Assembly: GCA_038503035.1 (NCBI GenBank)
Contig: JAVSML010025230.1
Span: forward strand, 359,062 to 423,061
Source of the DNA: Crocodylus rhombifer
Lineage: Eukaryota > Chordata > Crocodylia > Crocodylidae
Direction of reading: 5' to 3'
DNA length: 64,000 nucleotides
Below are positions 35,081-46,726 of the stretch, in pieces. The notes beneath the pieces are model-generated. The model did no database searches. It was not told the origin of the DNA and was given only the letters and a program-made list of their open reading frames with translations. A program made the position numbers and the translations under genes. Numbering within the stretch: position 1 is the first letter of the stretch; every line of letters begins with the position of its first letter.

Positions 35081-36474
35081 GCAGGCCTAGTTCACACATA
35101 GGACAGCCTCCATCTACAGGATATTCTGAAAAAGCACACTAGGATTTTCTTAGGCTTTGTGGGAGGGGAGTGAAATAGAGTGGGCTAGGAAGGGGGAGCC
35201 TTGAGTAAGGAACAGAGCGCAGGTTTATTGGGCGTGAGGTTGCTTTTTAAGATTGGTCCTGTGATAAAATGTCATGTCTTAATCTGTGTATTCCATGTGT
35301 ATATCTGCAGGAGACATAAATATTAAATTGAAGTAAATGAGTCACTTGCAAAAACACCCCCTTAACAACACCCTTGACAGTTCATTAAAACAAGTCCTGT
35401 TGATAGATCAGGGTGATGAAACTGATGAGGTACTACACTAGACACAGAGGTGGCAGAATTGAGGCGAGTAAAATAGAACAGGCACGCATGGAAAATAATA
35501 ATATAATGATGCTGAAGGTGTTGGTCCCAAACATCTAGCAAAATCATAATCTGAAGGCCACGTTTTTTGAGGAAGTTGGGCCTTTAAACTGTGGGCTGTA
35601 TAATAATTGGGAACTGGGTTTCTTTTTCCATCACTCAGACAACAAAGGGACTTAGAGCAGGTATACCTTTAAAGCCCATTTATACTGCCAGAAAGCTGCA
35701 AAGAGGCCTTTGTGTAAGTAAAAGAATTTAAACCAAGGGCTCTTACCTATTTCTGAGCTTATACTAGCCTACATTGAATACTACTGCACATACAAAATAA
35801 AACAGTAAAATCATTTTGTGCCCTCAGACCCATAGCTAAAGGCAGTTAGAAGCCTCAGTTCTGAATTTCTTATCATTAGTGGGTTTATACCTGCTTCTCA
35901 GCTGCATATTTAATACATTTGGGCTTTATTTTCTGAGAATTATGACAGTCAATGGACATGAAATTTCATCTGCTGGAATCTTAAAGGCTCCCTCAGAGCA
36001 GTTATATCCTCAGTGGCAATGTCTGAGCTTATAGCAACCTTAGCATACTTTGAAACTCTGCAGTGCATTCTGCTGCTTCAAAAGTATCCCACTGACCATT
36101 ACCCAGAGATCACTGACACTGCATAGTTGTTATAATCTTTCAAGCTGATGCATGTTAAAATACCTTTAATCCTCACAAAGATAAACCATAATGACAGATG
36201 TTTATCATTCACTAGGATAGTAAAAATAATACATTTAGCCAGGCACATTATTGTTAATATAAGCACAGTACTAAGACCCCTTATAAAAAATCATTCACAG
36301 TCTGTAAGAAACAGCCACTTCTCTCACCAGGAAATTGTTCTCAGACTTTAATAAAAATATTTAATGGCCAAAACTCTCCAAATAAAATATTATATTCTAC
36401 AAATTTTATATCAGAACTTAAATCAATAACACTGGTATTCTGGGCTCAATTCATTTTTTTCTGGTTATTCTGTT
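35081..36474. other. Non-coding stretch
   Basis: AT-rich sequence; no gene or transposon supported. Confidence 0.5.
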
Positions 36475-36600
36475 AAGATTGTAAGGTCTTTTGGGTGGTG
36501 ACTTTTCTTCTTTTTTCTTGTTCTTTGTTTGTACAATGTCTAGCACAAATGTACTTATGTGCACCAAGGTTGAAAAAAATTACTATCAGGAAACTCTTGT
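36475..36600 (+). repeat. L2-like or related ancient repeat tail
   Basis: GATTGTAAGGTCTTTTGGG, TTGTTTGTACAATGTCTAGCACA and ATGTGCACC follow the ATTGTAAGCTCTTTGGGGCAGGGAC...CAGCGCCTAGCACAATGG pattern known from L2-type 3' ends and similar sauropsid repeats. Confidence 0.55.
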
Positions 36601-37684
36601 TCCTTTAACTATTTTGTAAATGAAATGAAACCAAATTATGTGAAGGGGGATTTTTTAAACTCCTACAAACATATACAGCTACATCTTCAGAAGTAATTCC
36701 TAGCTTTGCATGCTAGCTTCACAGGCTATATTGGGCAGATTCTATTTTCCTTTATGGGCACATCAGCACATGCAAGCTTGTGCGCTTGCAGCAACTCAAA
36801 TACAAGGGGTACAAATTTGAGATGAGGCTTTTTGCCTCAGCACACATGCTTGGACATGTACTTTGTTGTGGAGTAAAATGTGCCACTTGGGGCAAAATAA
36901 CCCTGCCTGGCTCCTCCCAGATCTGCAGCCAGAGGAAGCTAGAGCCAGGGCCAGCACCTGTCCTGGCCCCAGCAGTACAAAAAGTTACCCGGCAAGTAGC
37001 TCAGGGCTACTCGCTCTCAGGAGCTTCTGGGGCTCGGCCAACTGGTACCTGGGGACATTACCCCTTGTGCCAGCTGGACTGCTGAAGCAGCCTTGAGAGT
37101 TCCCTGCACACTTTGGCCACTGCAGCAGTCTGGCAGTGGGGGCTGCTGCCTGTCTATGACCTACTGTGCACTGGCCACACCCAGATGGGGACTGCACAGC
37201 CAGCAGAGGCATCTGCCAGCTGCCACTGGGCTGTGGCTGCAGAGTTGGCCTCTGTGCAGTGCTACTGCCATGTGTGCCCCCTGCCTGGCCATCTAGGCAG
37301 TATCACCCTGAAGATGTTCTGGGTGTGGTGGCCTGCTTTGAACTGTCAATGCATGTCCTTCTGGCCCCATTTGGCCAGGAGGTCAGCCACAGCCAGCTGG
37401 GTCCAAGATGCCAGCTCTGAGCAGGCAGGAATGATGGGGTTCCCTATTGGATAACTGAAAAATCCCTGGTAAAAAAAATCCCAAAGTCACTCTGTAAAAT
37501 ACCCCAAAATCCATGTGCCTCCACAATTAAAACAAAGACCACTATAAAGAGAGAGAAAATGAGATGCAGACAGCAATCAGTTGGACAATGTTTTATTGAT
37601 ATATCTACAATGCTAAAGCAATGTGGAAGCCTACCAGTGTCTCTATCATAGTAATAAAGTGAACTTTCATGAATTCATGAATAT
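36601..37684. other. Non-coding; GC-rich repeat block at about 36740-37450
   Basis: The GC-rich part starts near GGGCACATCAGCACATGCAAG and runs to GATGGGGTTCCC. It looks like the interior of a MITE, with GGCAGTGGGGGCTGCTG and CCAGCTGCCACTGGGC words. No second end found. Overlapping frames of 67-113 aa in several phases are composition artefacts. Confidence 0.4.
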
Positions 37685-37710
37685 ATGAATATATATTTTG
37701 CTGCCCTCCC

Positions 37711-37850
37711 ACAGAGGCCATGTCCCCCACACAGGGATTACAGCCCCCCAACAGGGACTACAGACCCCACACAGGGGCCACAGCCCTCACATAAGGGTTA
37801 CAGCCCTTATACAGATGCCATGGCCCCTGCAGGGGCTATTCCCCCTGAAA
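37711..37850 (+). repeat. 20-bp minisatellite, 7 units
   Basis: Seven consecutive 20-base units of the form ACAGGGxxTACAGCCCCCAC start at 37711, 37731, 37751, 37771, 37791, 37811 and 37831, with rising divergence to the right. A C12 run follows at 37921-37932. The 175-aa proline-rich frame across it is a by-product: 20 is not a multiple of 3, so the frame shifts each unit. Confidence 0.9.
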
Positions 37851-37984
37851 GGCCCACATACCCCACCCAAGCCCCCCAATTGCTGGTCCACCTGGCCCCA
37901 TCCCCTGCAGGCTGCTGCAGCCCCCCCCCCCCAATACCTGCAGCCCCCACAATAGCTAGAAGCCAGCATAGCTCTGCCAAACCT

Positions 37985-38495
37985 TTAGGCATGCTGTTAG
38001 TTTTTCTTCCCAATGTGGAGAACATTGCATTTTTCAGTGTTAAACACCATCAGGTTCTCATCCGCCTATCTCCTGAGCCTGTCAAGGTCAGCCTGGGTCA
38101 CCTTCCTGTCCTCAGGTGTGGATGCTTTACCCCAAAGTTTGGTGTTGTCGGTGAACTTGGCCAGTCCGCTTCTGATGCCAACGCCCACATCATTAATGAA
38201 AATGTTGAATAATATAGACCCAAGGACAAAGCCTTGAGGGACCCCACTGGTCACAGTGCACTACAATGATTGACTTCCATCAACCACCACCTTCTGGGTC
38301 TGACCACAGAGCCAATTCCCCAGCCAGCAGATCGTGGTGAAACTGAGGACGCAGTTGGCCAGTTTTGCTAAGAGGTGATCATGGGATACTAGATCAAAGG
38401 CTTTTTTAAAGTCAAGGTATATGACATCAATCTCTTCCCCCTTGTCCGGGTGATTCCCCCCTTGTCCGGGTCATTCACCCAGAAGGCATTTGAAC
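37985..38495 (-). mobile_element. CR1 LINE reverse-transcriptase fragment (antisense)
   Basis: Minus-strand translation gives LDFKKAFDLVSHDHLL (about 38420-38370), then TSGVPQG, GSILFNIFINDVG (38066-38254), the palm motif read as FTDNTKL where YADDTKL or FADDTKL is expected, then DLDRL and, near 38035, NTEKCNVLHIGKKN. The catalytic second Asp is Asn and stops interrupt the frame, so it is inactive. A 19-20 bp duplication (38435-38473, CCCTTGTCCGGGT) sits at its 5' side. Both CR1 ends are missing. Confidence 0.9.
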
Positions 38496-39284
38496 CTACA
38501 GATATCCAACTTCCCAACACAGTGTATAGCTAGCACATGTTAAAATTATACAGCCCCCCCTTCTAGTGCTCCTTATGAAACTAAGCAACTGCCCTAAAAC
38601 TACTGAACAAAATAATGACTCAATTATTTTGCAATCTCAGTAAAAGTAAGTTTAGAGAATATATATTAGGTAGTTTTGATAGTATGATATTAAAGAGGGG
38701 TGGGGCCACACAATGGACAGCCCTCTCAACTAATCAGCACTGAGGGGTGGGACCATTGGGATCCAACAGCCAATGAGAAGGGGGGGAGGAACCATGATAA
38801 CCCCATGAAAATGGCAGCTGGTCCTGTTATCAGCTCACAAAATAGGCTGCTTTCCTTCTCAATTTCAGTAGATCTCTACTTATTAAGAATAACTGTAAAG
38901 CATACATTAGGAGAAGGATGGCAGTATTCATTAAATAAAGATGGCAATTCTAAAGATTTTGATGGTTTCCACTGTATACATAAACTGTTTAAGCAATCAG
39001 CTCTCTCTCTCACTTCTAAACTGATCTTTAGAATTATTTTCTCTTAAACATACTGTATTCAATACTTAGCTTCAGCAAGCTAAGTATGTGCAATTCAATG
39101 AACTTAAAAGATCAAACACTGCTAAACCCATTGAATCAGGAAATCTGCATTAACTGGAGAAAAAGTCACTGGGCCAGGTTTACAAGCTAGTTGAACTCAA
39201 ATAGCTCCATAAAGAAGAATTAATGAAAGTAAAAAATGGTGCTAACACAATATAAACATTGAAAAATCCAGCACTTCATAGATT
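38496..39284. other. Non-coding stretch with a CCAAT/G-rich patch
   Basis: Positions 38694-38830 carry GGGGTGGGGCCA, GGGTGGGACCATTGG, AGCCAATGAG and GGGGGGAGG, a promoter-like word set in otherwise AT-rich DNA. There is no start codon, exon or CpG cluster to support a promoter. Confidence 0.3.
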
Positions 39285-39385
39285 TCAAATGTTTCATAGA
39301 CATTAGGGCTGGAAGGGACCTCAGAAGATCATCGAGTCCAGCCCCCTGCCTGAAGGGCAGGAAGTCATCTGGGGTCATAAGACAC
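39285..39385 (-). mobile_element. CR1 3' UTR fragment
   Basis: It reads, on the plus strand, TTTCATAGACATTAGGGCTG then GAAGGGACCTCAGAAGATCATCGAG and CAGGAAGTCATCTGGGGTCAT: the reverse of the CR1 tail. This is only about the last 100 bases of the element. Confidence 0.85.
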
Positions 39386-40479
39386 AACATTATTTTAACA
39401 ATGCCTGTCATATGCCAGAAACATGTTGTATTGTATGTGTTCTTTGAGTGTAATCTTTATTATGTACCACATATTGCTTGCAATGATTCTTTTACAATGG
39501 ACCAGAATGAGAGTTCAATGGAAATGCTGAAAAAATATTGTAGGAACAACCTTATCTGTTCAAATTACCTGGATTTAAATGTTTCTCTCTCAAATTTCAG
39601 TCTACTGAAGTCACACTAATGTAATGTTAATTCAGAATCAGGCCACTTCACATTCAGGGCCTCTACACTAGATTTTACAGTGAATGAATAATGAATAACC
39701 AATTACAGCTGAACTCTCCAGAAATTTGCTATATCTCCTTGGTGAGCGCATCCAACACTAATTTTACCATTTCCTGGTTTGCCTATGGTCCAACGCAAAG
39801 CATTTCCATTACTATACACCATTTAAAACACATCTAACTCAAACTTCCATTCTTTAGCTTCCAATCTAATGTTAAAGCAAGGTCTTGCTTGAAGACACTT
39901 GCAAACTCTGGAGGGGGCAAAGTACTCAACTCCCTCCAGGTCTAGTCCATTCTGAGAAAACTAAAGCTCAGGTGATAGCAATTTCAGAAAGAAGTATCTT
40001 CTCTCTTTTTTAACAAAAGGAACAAAAAATGTAAATTTCCTGAAGAATTCCAATTACTCTGAAGAATCCTTTATTTAATATATATTTAAAAGTTCCATAT
40101 CATTTCCTTGTTAAATGGAGCTGACTGAGCTAGCCTTTAGGGATCAACTTTTCAGCTGCCGCTGGTTCTAGCTCAACAAAGGCAGAAACCTACTAAAGAA
40201 AAGAAACTTAATTTATTTTCCTTTAGGCTGTTTAAGATCTAGGTGAGCCAAGGAAACTCCTTTGAAGTTGGACTTATGTCCCCTGCTGAACAGGTAAAAA
40301 CTCTACAATAATATTGAAGGATAACTCCTGGCTTCCCTCCACCTAATAGTCTGAACCCATACTCAAGGAATCACAGGAATAAACTTACTGGCTAGCTAAC
40401 AAATACATAGACTTAAAAGCATGAAATATGCAGACACCAAAGTGAGTTAATTTTCCCTCCTTTGTGTGATCCAGTGAAT
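39386..40479. other. Non-coding stretch
   Basis: AT-rich sequence without supported features. Confidence 0.5.
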
Positions 40480-40685
40480 AGAGTGCCACAGTGTGCCTTA
40501 GCCCACCTGGGCTCTATTCATTATTCTGCTACTGGCCTGCAGAAGAGAAGTCACTTTACTTCCTTGTGTCTCAGTTTCCTCAACTACAAAGAGGGATAGT
40601 GATAATGACCACCTTTGCAAAGCATTTTGATATCTCTGTAATCAAAGGACAATGTAAAACTGGGTATTATTATTGTTATTTCCTG
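40480..40685 (+). mobile_element. MIR-like SINE
   Basis: AGAGAAGTCACTTTACTTCC, GTGTCTCAGTTTCCTCAACTAC then AAAGAGGGATAGTGATAATG, ACCACCTTTGCAAAGCATTTTGA and a TATTATTATTGTTATT tail follow the MIR/core-SINE order (AAGTCACTTAACCTCTCTG, CTCAGTTTCCTCATCTGTAAAATGGGGATAATAATA, region ending in GCGCTTTG). Confidence 0.75.
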
Positions 40686-41263
40686 ACAGAGGCTCCCAAA
40701 CATGCAATAGATTGTCCATGAGCAGAGTTTCTTCATCCAAGTAGAGCTCTATTAAAATAGACTAAGGCCCCCATTAATTTCAATGGCTTTGGATCAGGTT
40801 TTTAGTGTCTAAGGCAAAATTTGCATTTGCACACTAGGCTCTGTTCAGTCCAAGATGTTAATTCAGACTCTGCCAGCATAGAATCTGACACAACTCCCCA
40901 GTGACAGAAATTTCCCAAGAAAGGAGTCAGAGCAGTGTAAAATGGCTGGAAGTTTTCCTCTACTGAAGGGAAACCATAGTGGCAAGAGCAGAGAAAAATG
41001 AGCAGTGCCTGGGGCAACAAGGCAAAGGACCAATTTGGTCACATAGAAGTCACAGGAAAATAATCCAAGTGGTTGAATAATTAGTAAATGCTTCCCATGA
41101 CTCAGAAAGTAGGGTTTCCATGTATATCTAGATTCTTGGCCTTCTGAAAGACAAATCAGTAAGCTATAGAACATACAGGCTTTGTTGATTCACTTAGCAC
41201 ACTTTTTCACCATATTTACCTTCTTGTGAAGGAGGCTTCTTTGATTTAATTGATGGCCATAAT
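40686..41263. other. Non-coding; short amniote repeat piece at 40760-40830
   Basis: CCCCCATTAATTTCAATGGC then TTTGGATCAGG is a phrase common in old sauropsid repeats. The frames on the minus strand (up to 103 aa) have no domain. Confidence 0.4.
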
Positions 41264-42161
41264 CAGGGATCCAAGTTTTCCATTTCCCATAGCAAAACAC
41301 AAAAAATGTGGATTTTTTCCTGTTAACCGAGAAGTGCCCCCTGCCTGCCCAGCAGCAGCAAGGGTGGAGGAATGGGGGTGTGCCCCTGGCTGCTCCCAGA
41401 TGGGCAGAGGGCACTTTGCCAGAGCAGCATAGGGCTCAAAGTGGTAAGGAGGTTCCCTACCCTGCTGCGCTGTGCCGGGTGCCACCCGCTGGGCCATGGA
41501 GGCCCTGGAGGGATGGCAGCAGGGCAGGGAGCCCAAGCTCACAGTGGGCAGCCTGCACCCTCCCCCCAACAGGCTCTGCTCTAGCTGTGCTACCTGTGGG
41601 GAAGGGGAAACCTGGCTCCATGCTACATTTCACTGTCACAGCCACTGTCTCCCATGGGTGGCAGCCAGGGTTTGTATGCTGCTGCGGGAAGCAGATGGAC
41701 TGTCGATCTGGGTCCCTGGCTCTGGCACCTGGGGGCCCCCTCTGGCATGACTTAGTGGGGCAGGGAGCTGTGGGTGGGGAGCAAGGGACACAAGCAGGGC
41801 TAGAGGGCTGTGGGTGGGGTGTGAGGGACACCACCAGGGCTGGGGAGCTGTGGTTTGGGAGTGAGAGGCCTGGACCTGCATCCTGGTGAACAAAAGGGGC
41901 AGAGAGAGGCTGTGATTTTTCCATAGTAAAAAACTCTAAAATCAAATACCAACATTTATAGGTATTTAGAATGTATTTTCTTATAGTGATTGAGGCACTG
42001 GTAGGCTTCCAAATTGCTTTAAGATCTGAAATACACCAATAAAACATTGTGTTATATAGTGGTATTTCATTTTAATAACAGATTTGGGTGTTTTTATTAG
42101 AGAATTTGCTATTTTTGTCAGAGAATTTGCAATTTTTAAACAGAGAAAACCAGGATCCCTG
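41264..42161. mobile_element. hAT-like element, 898 bp
   Basis: Ends CAGGGATCCAAGTTTTCCAT (41264) and GAAAACCAGGATCCCTG (to 42161), complement CAGGGATCCTGGTTTTC, form inverted repeats. Flanking octamers GCCATAAT (41256-41263) and GGCATCAT (42162-42169) match at 6 of 8 positions, suggesting an old 8-bp duplication. The interior is GC-rich on the left and AT-rich on the right. The overlapping 193- and 196-aa frames on opposite strands are artefacts of the GC-rich core, with no transposase motifs. Confidence 0.65.
41755..41875 (+). repeat. Short tandem repeat inside the 41.3-kb element
   Basis: Three imperfect units of about 35-40 bases built on GAGCTGTGGGTGGGG, then GAGGGACAC(A/C)A and GCAGGGCT. 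Confidence 0.65.
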
Positions 42162-42169
42162 GGCATCAT

Positions 42170-44269
42170 GATAGATAATGTTTCAGAATGAGAAGTAAAA
42201 CAAGCCAAACAAAAACAACTCCTCCACTAACCCAATAGTCCACCAAATTAAGTGTTTGCAGTCCACCAAACTAAGTGCAATAGTTTAGAAAACAGTGTTA
42301 ATGCTACTGCTAGCCGTTGCATCACGGACAATTTTCACTTTAGCTGTTACTAAGAAACAAACTGCATGAGAGTTCTATTTTTCACTTGTGTTCTGCTGAA
42401 TAATCATCATCATTATTCTGCAGTCTAATAAAATGAGGTTGTCACCTATGGTTTGATTTCACTGATTCTAGACTGTTTGTTATCCCTACAGTGTTGTGGA
42501 TGCCCATTTCAGCTGATTTACTCCGGCATCCCTATATCCTACAAAGTCAAGCCCAAGTAATTGGATTCTTCACTAAGGTGGGGGATAATGAGGGGGAGAG
42601 AGAGAGATCAACAAGGCTGTACAGTGACTGTACTACTAGGTAGAGATAAATTTAGCTCAAATTTTAATCTGAATCTCATTTCCATGGCTGGGGGAAGTTT
42701 AAATTACTCTAGCCAAACTAGAGAATTGATGAAAGCATAAACCAGCTACTTGATGGTACACAAGCAAAACTTTTTTGTTCTGAAGAGTCATTAGTAGAAC
42801 TTTTAATTGAGGAAAGATGTTATTCTTTTGTAGGGCTCCTATAGCATTAAATGTTATAGAAGATTTTTTGAAACCAAGAGACTTATTACATTATGATTGT
42901 TTTAGAACTGCTTTGGCTCTATATACCAACATTTCCATCAGTTCATATTGTTAATTTTTTATTCCTCAATCAAGAATTCATGGAGGTTAGTGTGACATTG
43001 CTGCAAGTACCCTAACAGCCAAAGAATGTAAATAATGGATAGGACTCCAGAAGCACCAACTAGTTTCTCATTGCCTTGGGAAACTTAAATTGTGGCTGCC
43101 TGAACTCATCTACTGATAAACAAAATGACTTCCTTGCTGCAGTGCAGTAAATCCCTCACCTTTCAAGAAAATTAAATGCGTCATTGAAACAATTGTAGTT
43201 TTGGTAATCCTGAAATGGCATTTTGCTGCGTGAAGGCTTGTTAGAGATATAGTACTGCCAACTATTTTTCATTGCTATTTAAAAAGTACCTTGAATATAT
43301 AAAAACATGTACGACAAATATTTCCAGAGTCCCTAATTAAGATTAAAATGCAGTTTAGAGTTTCACATCATATCTTGATAGAATACGTACTTTCCTCATA
43401 ATTTTCTTATATTACTGATACATTTAGTTAAAAATCCTGTATTGCATTTACTATTTGCTGCGGCTACTAATGAAGCTGTTTGTGTTTTTTCTGTTCTTGA
43501 TCTGAACAGTTTACCCTGATCTCTAATTGCTATTGTTCCAATGGATATTCTTTTTTTATATTACTACCAACAAAAGAGTTGATTAGGGTTTTAGGAGTTA
43601 AATCTTTAATATGTTTCTAGCATTAAAACAAAATTACTAAAACATCCATAAAAATCAAGAGTACTGTCTACACTTCTTTAGAAATTTAATTTCTGACTCA
43701 GCTGTACCCCTTACATTCTTTATGGATAATGAGCAAGCCATCTTCATTTAGCTGTCACTGTTGGAAGTGAAATGTTTATATGCATTCTTTAGAAATTCTG
43801 GCAGCTTGGATTCTAAGCATACTTTTATTTAAGACAATAAATAGTGCCCTAAATTTATCTTACACATGATCTATGAAAGAGTAGCCTGACAAATCCTTGA
43901 ACTTTGCTTGCCCTTGCTATGTGTGTTAAGAAAGGTTAGTCTAGTTGCAGCACACTAACAATAAATTTCACAGGTGTGACAAAATCAGTCAGTTACCCGA
44001 TGTTGTTTAGAAATGCAAACCATATTTAAGACTTATTTATTTGGACAGAAAACAAGCGTGTGGCTTTCAAATTAAAATCTTATTTTTCTTCTTCCCATCA
44101 CAATCACCACAGAGTTCTTTTAGCATCAAAGTTTCAGTCAGAAAGGACTTATTCTCTTTCCATGTTATAGCAGGCTTTCACCAATGCATCTCTGTGAAAT
44201 TCACTGGAAATAATTCTCCTTGGAGGTCTCTAGAGAACCCAGTTGAGCAAATCGCTTAAGAATGTGCCT
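42170..44269. other. AT-rich, repeat-poor stretch
   Basis: No transposon ends, RNA gene or credible ORF (longest 72 aa). There is a GA-rich run at 42594-42608. Confidence 0.55.
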
Positions 44270-44375
44270 ATTTTTAGGCAGGTGAGTAGTCCCCATGAAA
44301 TTGAGACTACTCACATGCTTACAATGAAACACGCAAGCCTAAAGGCTTTGCTAAACCAGAGCCTAAAATACATTT
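44270..44375. repeat. Palindromic amniote repeat
   Basis: GGTGAGTAGTCCCCATGAA pairs with TTGAGACTACTCACATGC, followed by CAAGCCTAAAGGCTTTGCTA and AACCAGAGCCTAAAA. The latter phrase recurs at 48190-48230 with few changes. Confidence 0.6.
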
Positions 44376-45335
44376 CTCCTTTAGCCTTCTTTCTTGGGAA
44401 AGCATACTTATTTTGAATAAACCTTTGAAATATGACCAAAAGAATCTTAACACAAGATTGTCTTTTCATTGAAGTCATAATGTATGATTCATGTAGCTAC
44501 TGTTCGAAGGTTACTGCTGTCAGGTTTTGAACTTGTGCTGGAAGAGAAGAGATGAAAAAAATGACAGATTCTCCTCACTGGAGGAAAAAAAGTACACATA
44601 CACAGATTCTCACTTTTTCTTGTATGCTTAACTCTTACATTAACCTGAGCAGATCTGAGCCTTTCAGGGTCAATTTTTATAATCATTAGAATTTGCTAGT
44701 TAGGCTCTCAAGTGAAATTATAGGGGAAAGGGAAACAGAACAAGTCACTTGCCTAAAATCGAGACTGGTTGAAAGGGGGAAAAATCTCAAGGATTTTGGC
44801 AACTGAAACATTTGCAGCACAACCTTAGGCCTAAATTCAGTAAAGCATCATTATAGAGGCAGAATGCTTAAGAAGGTTCTCAACTTTTAGCACTCGTTCT
44901 GTATCTTAGCATTGAAACTGTATCTTAAAGTTCTTAGTATTTGTCTTGTAGTAAAAAATACATATTTCAATTTAACTTGCATTCTGATTAATATACTGAT
45001 CTTAAAAACATAACAAGTTAAACAAAAGCTGTTTGTATTAATAAAATTATAACTAGTCCAGGCCTTATTTTCCTATTAATAAACATGAATGTCTACATTT
45101 TCCTATATAAAAATGCCAATAATTTTTTATTTCCCATATTTAGTGATGTTCTTTAAATGTGAAGAAGAGATATTTAAAACTAGCTGTGTAACATTTTCTT
45201 TTGTAGACACATTGTTGGGAGAAATCCTATAAAAACAACACCTAGGGTTAGATATATATTAGGATATATATTAGAAACATTCGTCATTATATTAACTTTA
45301 GCTGAGGATGTAACATCTTCTACTGGGAAAAATCC
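44376..45335. other. AT-rich stretch, no gene seen
   Basis: No feature supported. Confidence 0.5.
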
Positions 45336-45535
45336 TATCCTGAGTACAATTATCCTGAAATGAATATACCGGTATAACTTATTCTGCTCCGGAATTAGTA
45401 TCAAGGATACAAGTAAAAGCACATTTTTGCTAATAGTACCAGCATCTCTTCTACCAGGGATTTCTGGTATAGCTGTACCAGTTAAATTATACTAGCAAAC
45501 TTTTTCTAGTGTAGATTTGGCTTATGTAACCCAAG
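45336..45535. repeat. Worn MITE of the ACCGGTATA group
   Basis: ATATACCGGTATAACTTATTC near the left is partly mirrored by GGTATAGCTGTACCAGTTAAA, then TAGTGTAGATTTGGC near the right. A relative is at 50125-50300 (TATACCGGCATAGTTCATTC). The ends are decayed. Confidence 0.5.
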
Positions 45536-45567
45536 TAGACATTTTCATATTTGACCAATTTCTAAAT

Positions 45568-46690
45568 ACCATATTTCATAGATTTTATAGACATTAGGGC
45601 TGCAAGGGACCTTGAAGATCATCAAGACCAGCCCCCTGCCCCAGGGGCAGGAAGTCAGCTAGGGTCAAAGGACCCCAGCAAGATAAGCATCCAAACATTT
45701 CTTGAATGAGTCCAGAGTAGGTGCCTGCACCACTTCTGAAAAGTCTATTCCTGGTCCTGGGGGCTCAGACAGTAATTTGTCCAGCCTAAAATGGTCTTGG
45801 AGGAGTTTATGACCATTGGTCCTTGCTTTTCATTGGGGTGCTCTGGTGAACAGACTTTCTCCCAGGTCCTGTTGTATAACCCTTATGTACTTATAAGCAG
45901 CCACCAGGTCCCCCCTGAGCCTGCGCTATTCCAGGCTGAAGAGTCCCATGGCTCTCAGCCTCTCTTCACCAGGCCTATTCTCTTGCCTTCTGATCATGCG
46001 TGTGGCTCTCCTCTGGACTCTCTCAAGCTTCTCAACATCCTTCTTGAATTGTGGAGCCCAGAACTGGATGCAGTTCTCCAGCTGCGGCCTCACCAAGGCT
46101 GAGTACAGTGGGAGGATGACATCCTGATATTTACTTGAGAAGCATCTATAGATGCAAGCCAGAGTTTTGTTTCCTTTACCAGCTATGACATCGCATTGAT
46201 GACTTATATTCATCTTGTGGTCAGTCATGACCCTCAAGTCTCTTTCAGCCATGGTGCTAGCGAACATAGCACTGCTGAGCCTGTAAGTGTGCTGCGGGGC
46301 TTTTTTTCCCCAAGGCAGAGTACACTGCATTTATTGGTGCTGAACATCATTGTATCTGCCCGCTTACTAAGCTTACCCAAGTCGGCCTGGATCACTAGCC
46401 TGTCCTGAGGTGTGGATGCTATGCCCCAAAGTTTAGTGTCATCAGTGAACTTGGCCAGTGTGCTTTCATAGATTTCATAGACATTAGGGCTGGAAGGGAC
46501 CTCGGGAGATCATCGAGTCTAGCCCCCTGCCCAAAGGGCAGGAAGTCAGCTGGGGTCATAGGATCCCAGCAAGATAAGCATCCAATTTACTCTTGAAGGT
46601 GTTCAATGTAGGTGCTTCTGACACCAGTGTCCACATTGACAGAGCCTTGGGGGACATAGTCATAAAAGTCATAAAGGTCCTATTTCCTGT
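45568..46690 (-). mobile_element. CR1 LINE 3' fragment (antisense), interrupted
   Basis: The plus-strand left edge CATAGATTTTATAGACATTA is the CR1 3' tail. On the minus strand an uninterrupted 134-codon frame (45926-46330) carries AERDLRVM, VILPLYSALVRPQLE, QFWAPQFKKD and LERVQRRATRMIRR, the conserved CR1 C-terminal region. Further along the minus strand, upstream in the element, it continues to about 46464 and resumes at about 46626 after a second CR1 tail. Frame breaks elsewhere make it inactive. Confidence 0.9.
46465..46625 (-). mobile_element. CR1 tail nested in the CR1 at 45.6 kb
   Basis: TTTCATAGATTTCATAGACA, CTGGAAGGGACCTCGGGAGA, then CAGGAAGTCAGCTGGGGTCA and AAGGTGTTCAATGTAGGTGC are the reverse of the last 160 bases of a CR1 (end of ORF2 plus UTR). 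It splits host CR1 sequence that otherwise continues from GAACTTGGCCAGTGTGC to GTCCACATTGACAGAGCCTT. Confidence 0.8.
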
Positions 46691-46726
46691 CCACCCACAA
46701 CTTCAGTGGGATTGATGCTGAGCAGA

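Noticed and set aside
37711..37850. CRISPR-like array
   Set aside because: Units are contiguous with no unique spacers, and the genome is vertebrate.
37685..38212. 175-aa proline-rich frame
   Set aside because: It runs through a 20-bp minisatellite and then antisense to CR1; no domain.
41308..42047. 193-aa (+) and 196-aa (-) frames
   Set aside because: They overlap on opposite strands inside a GC-rich transposon core where stop codons are rare; no motif.
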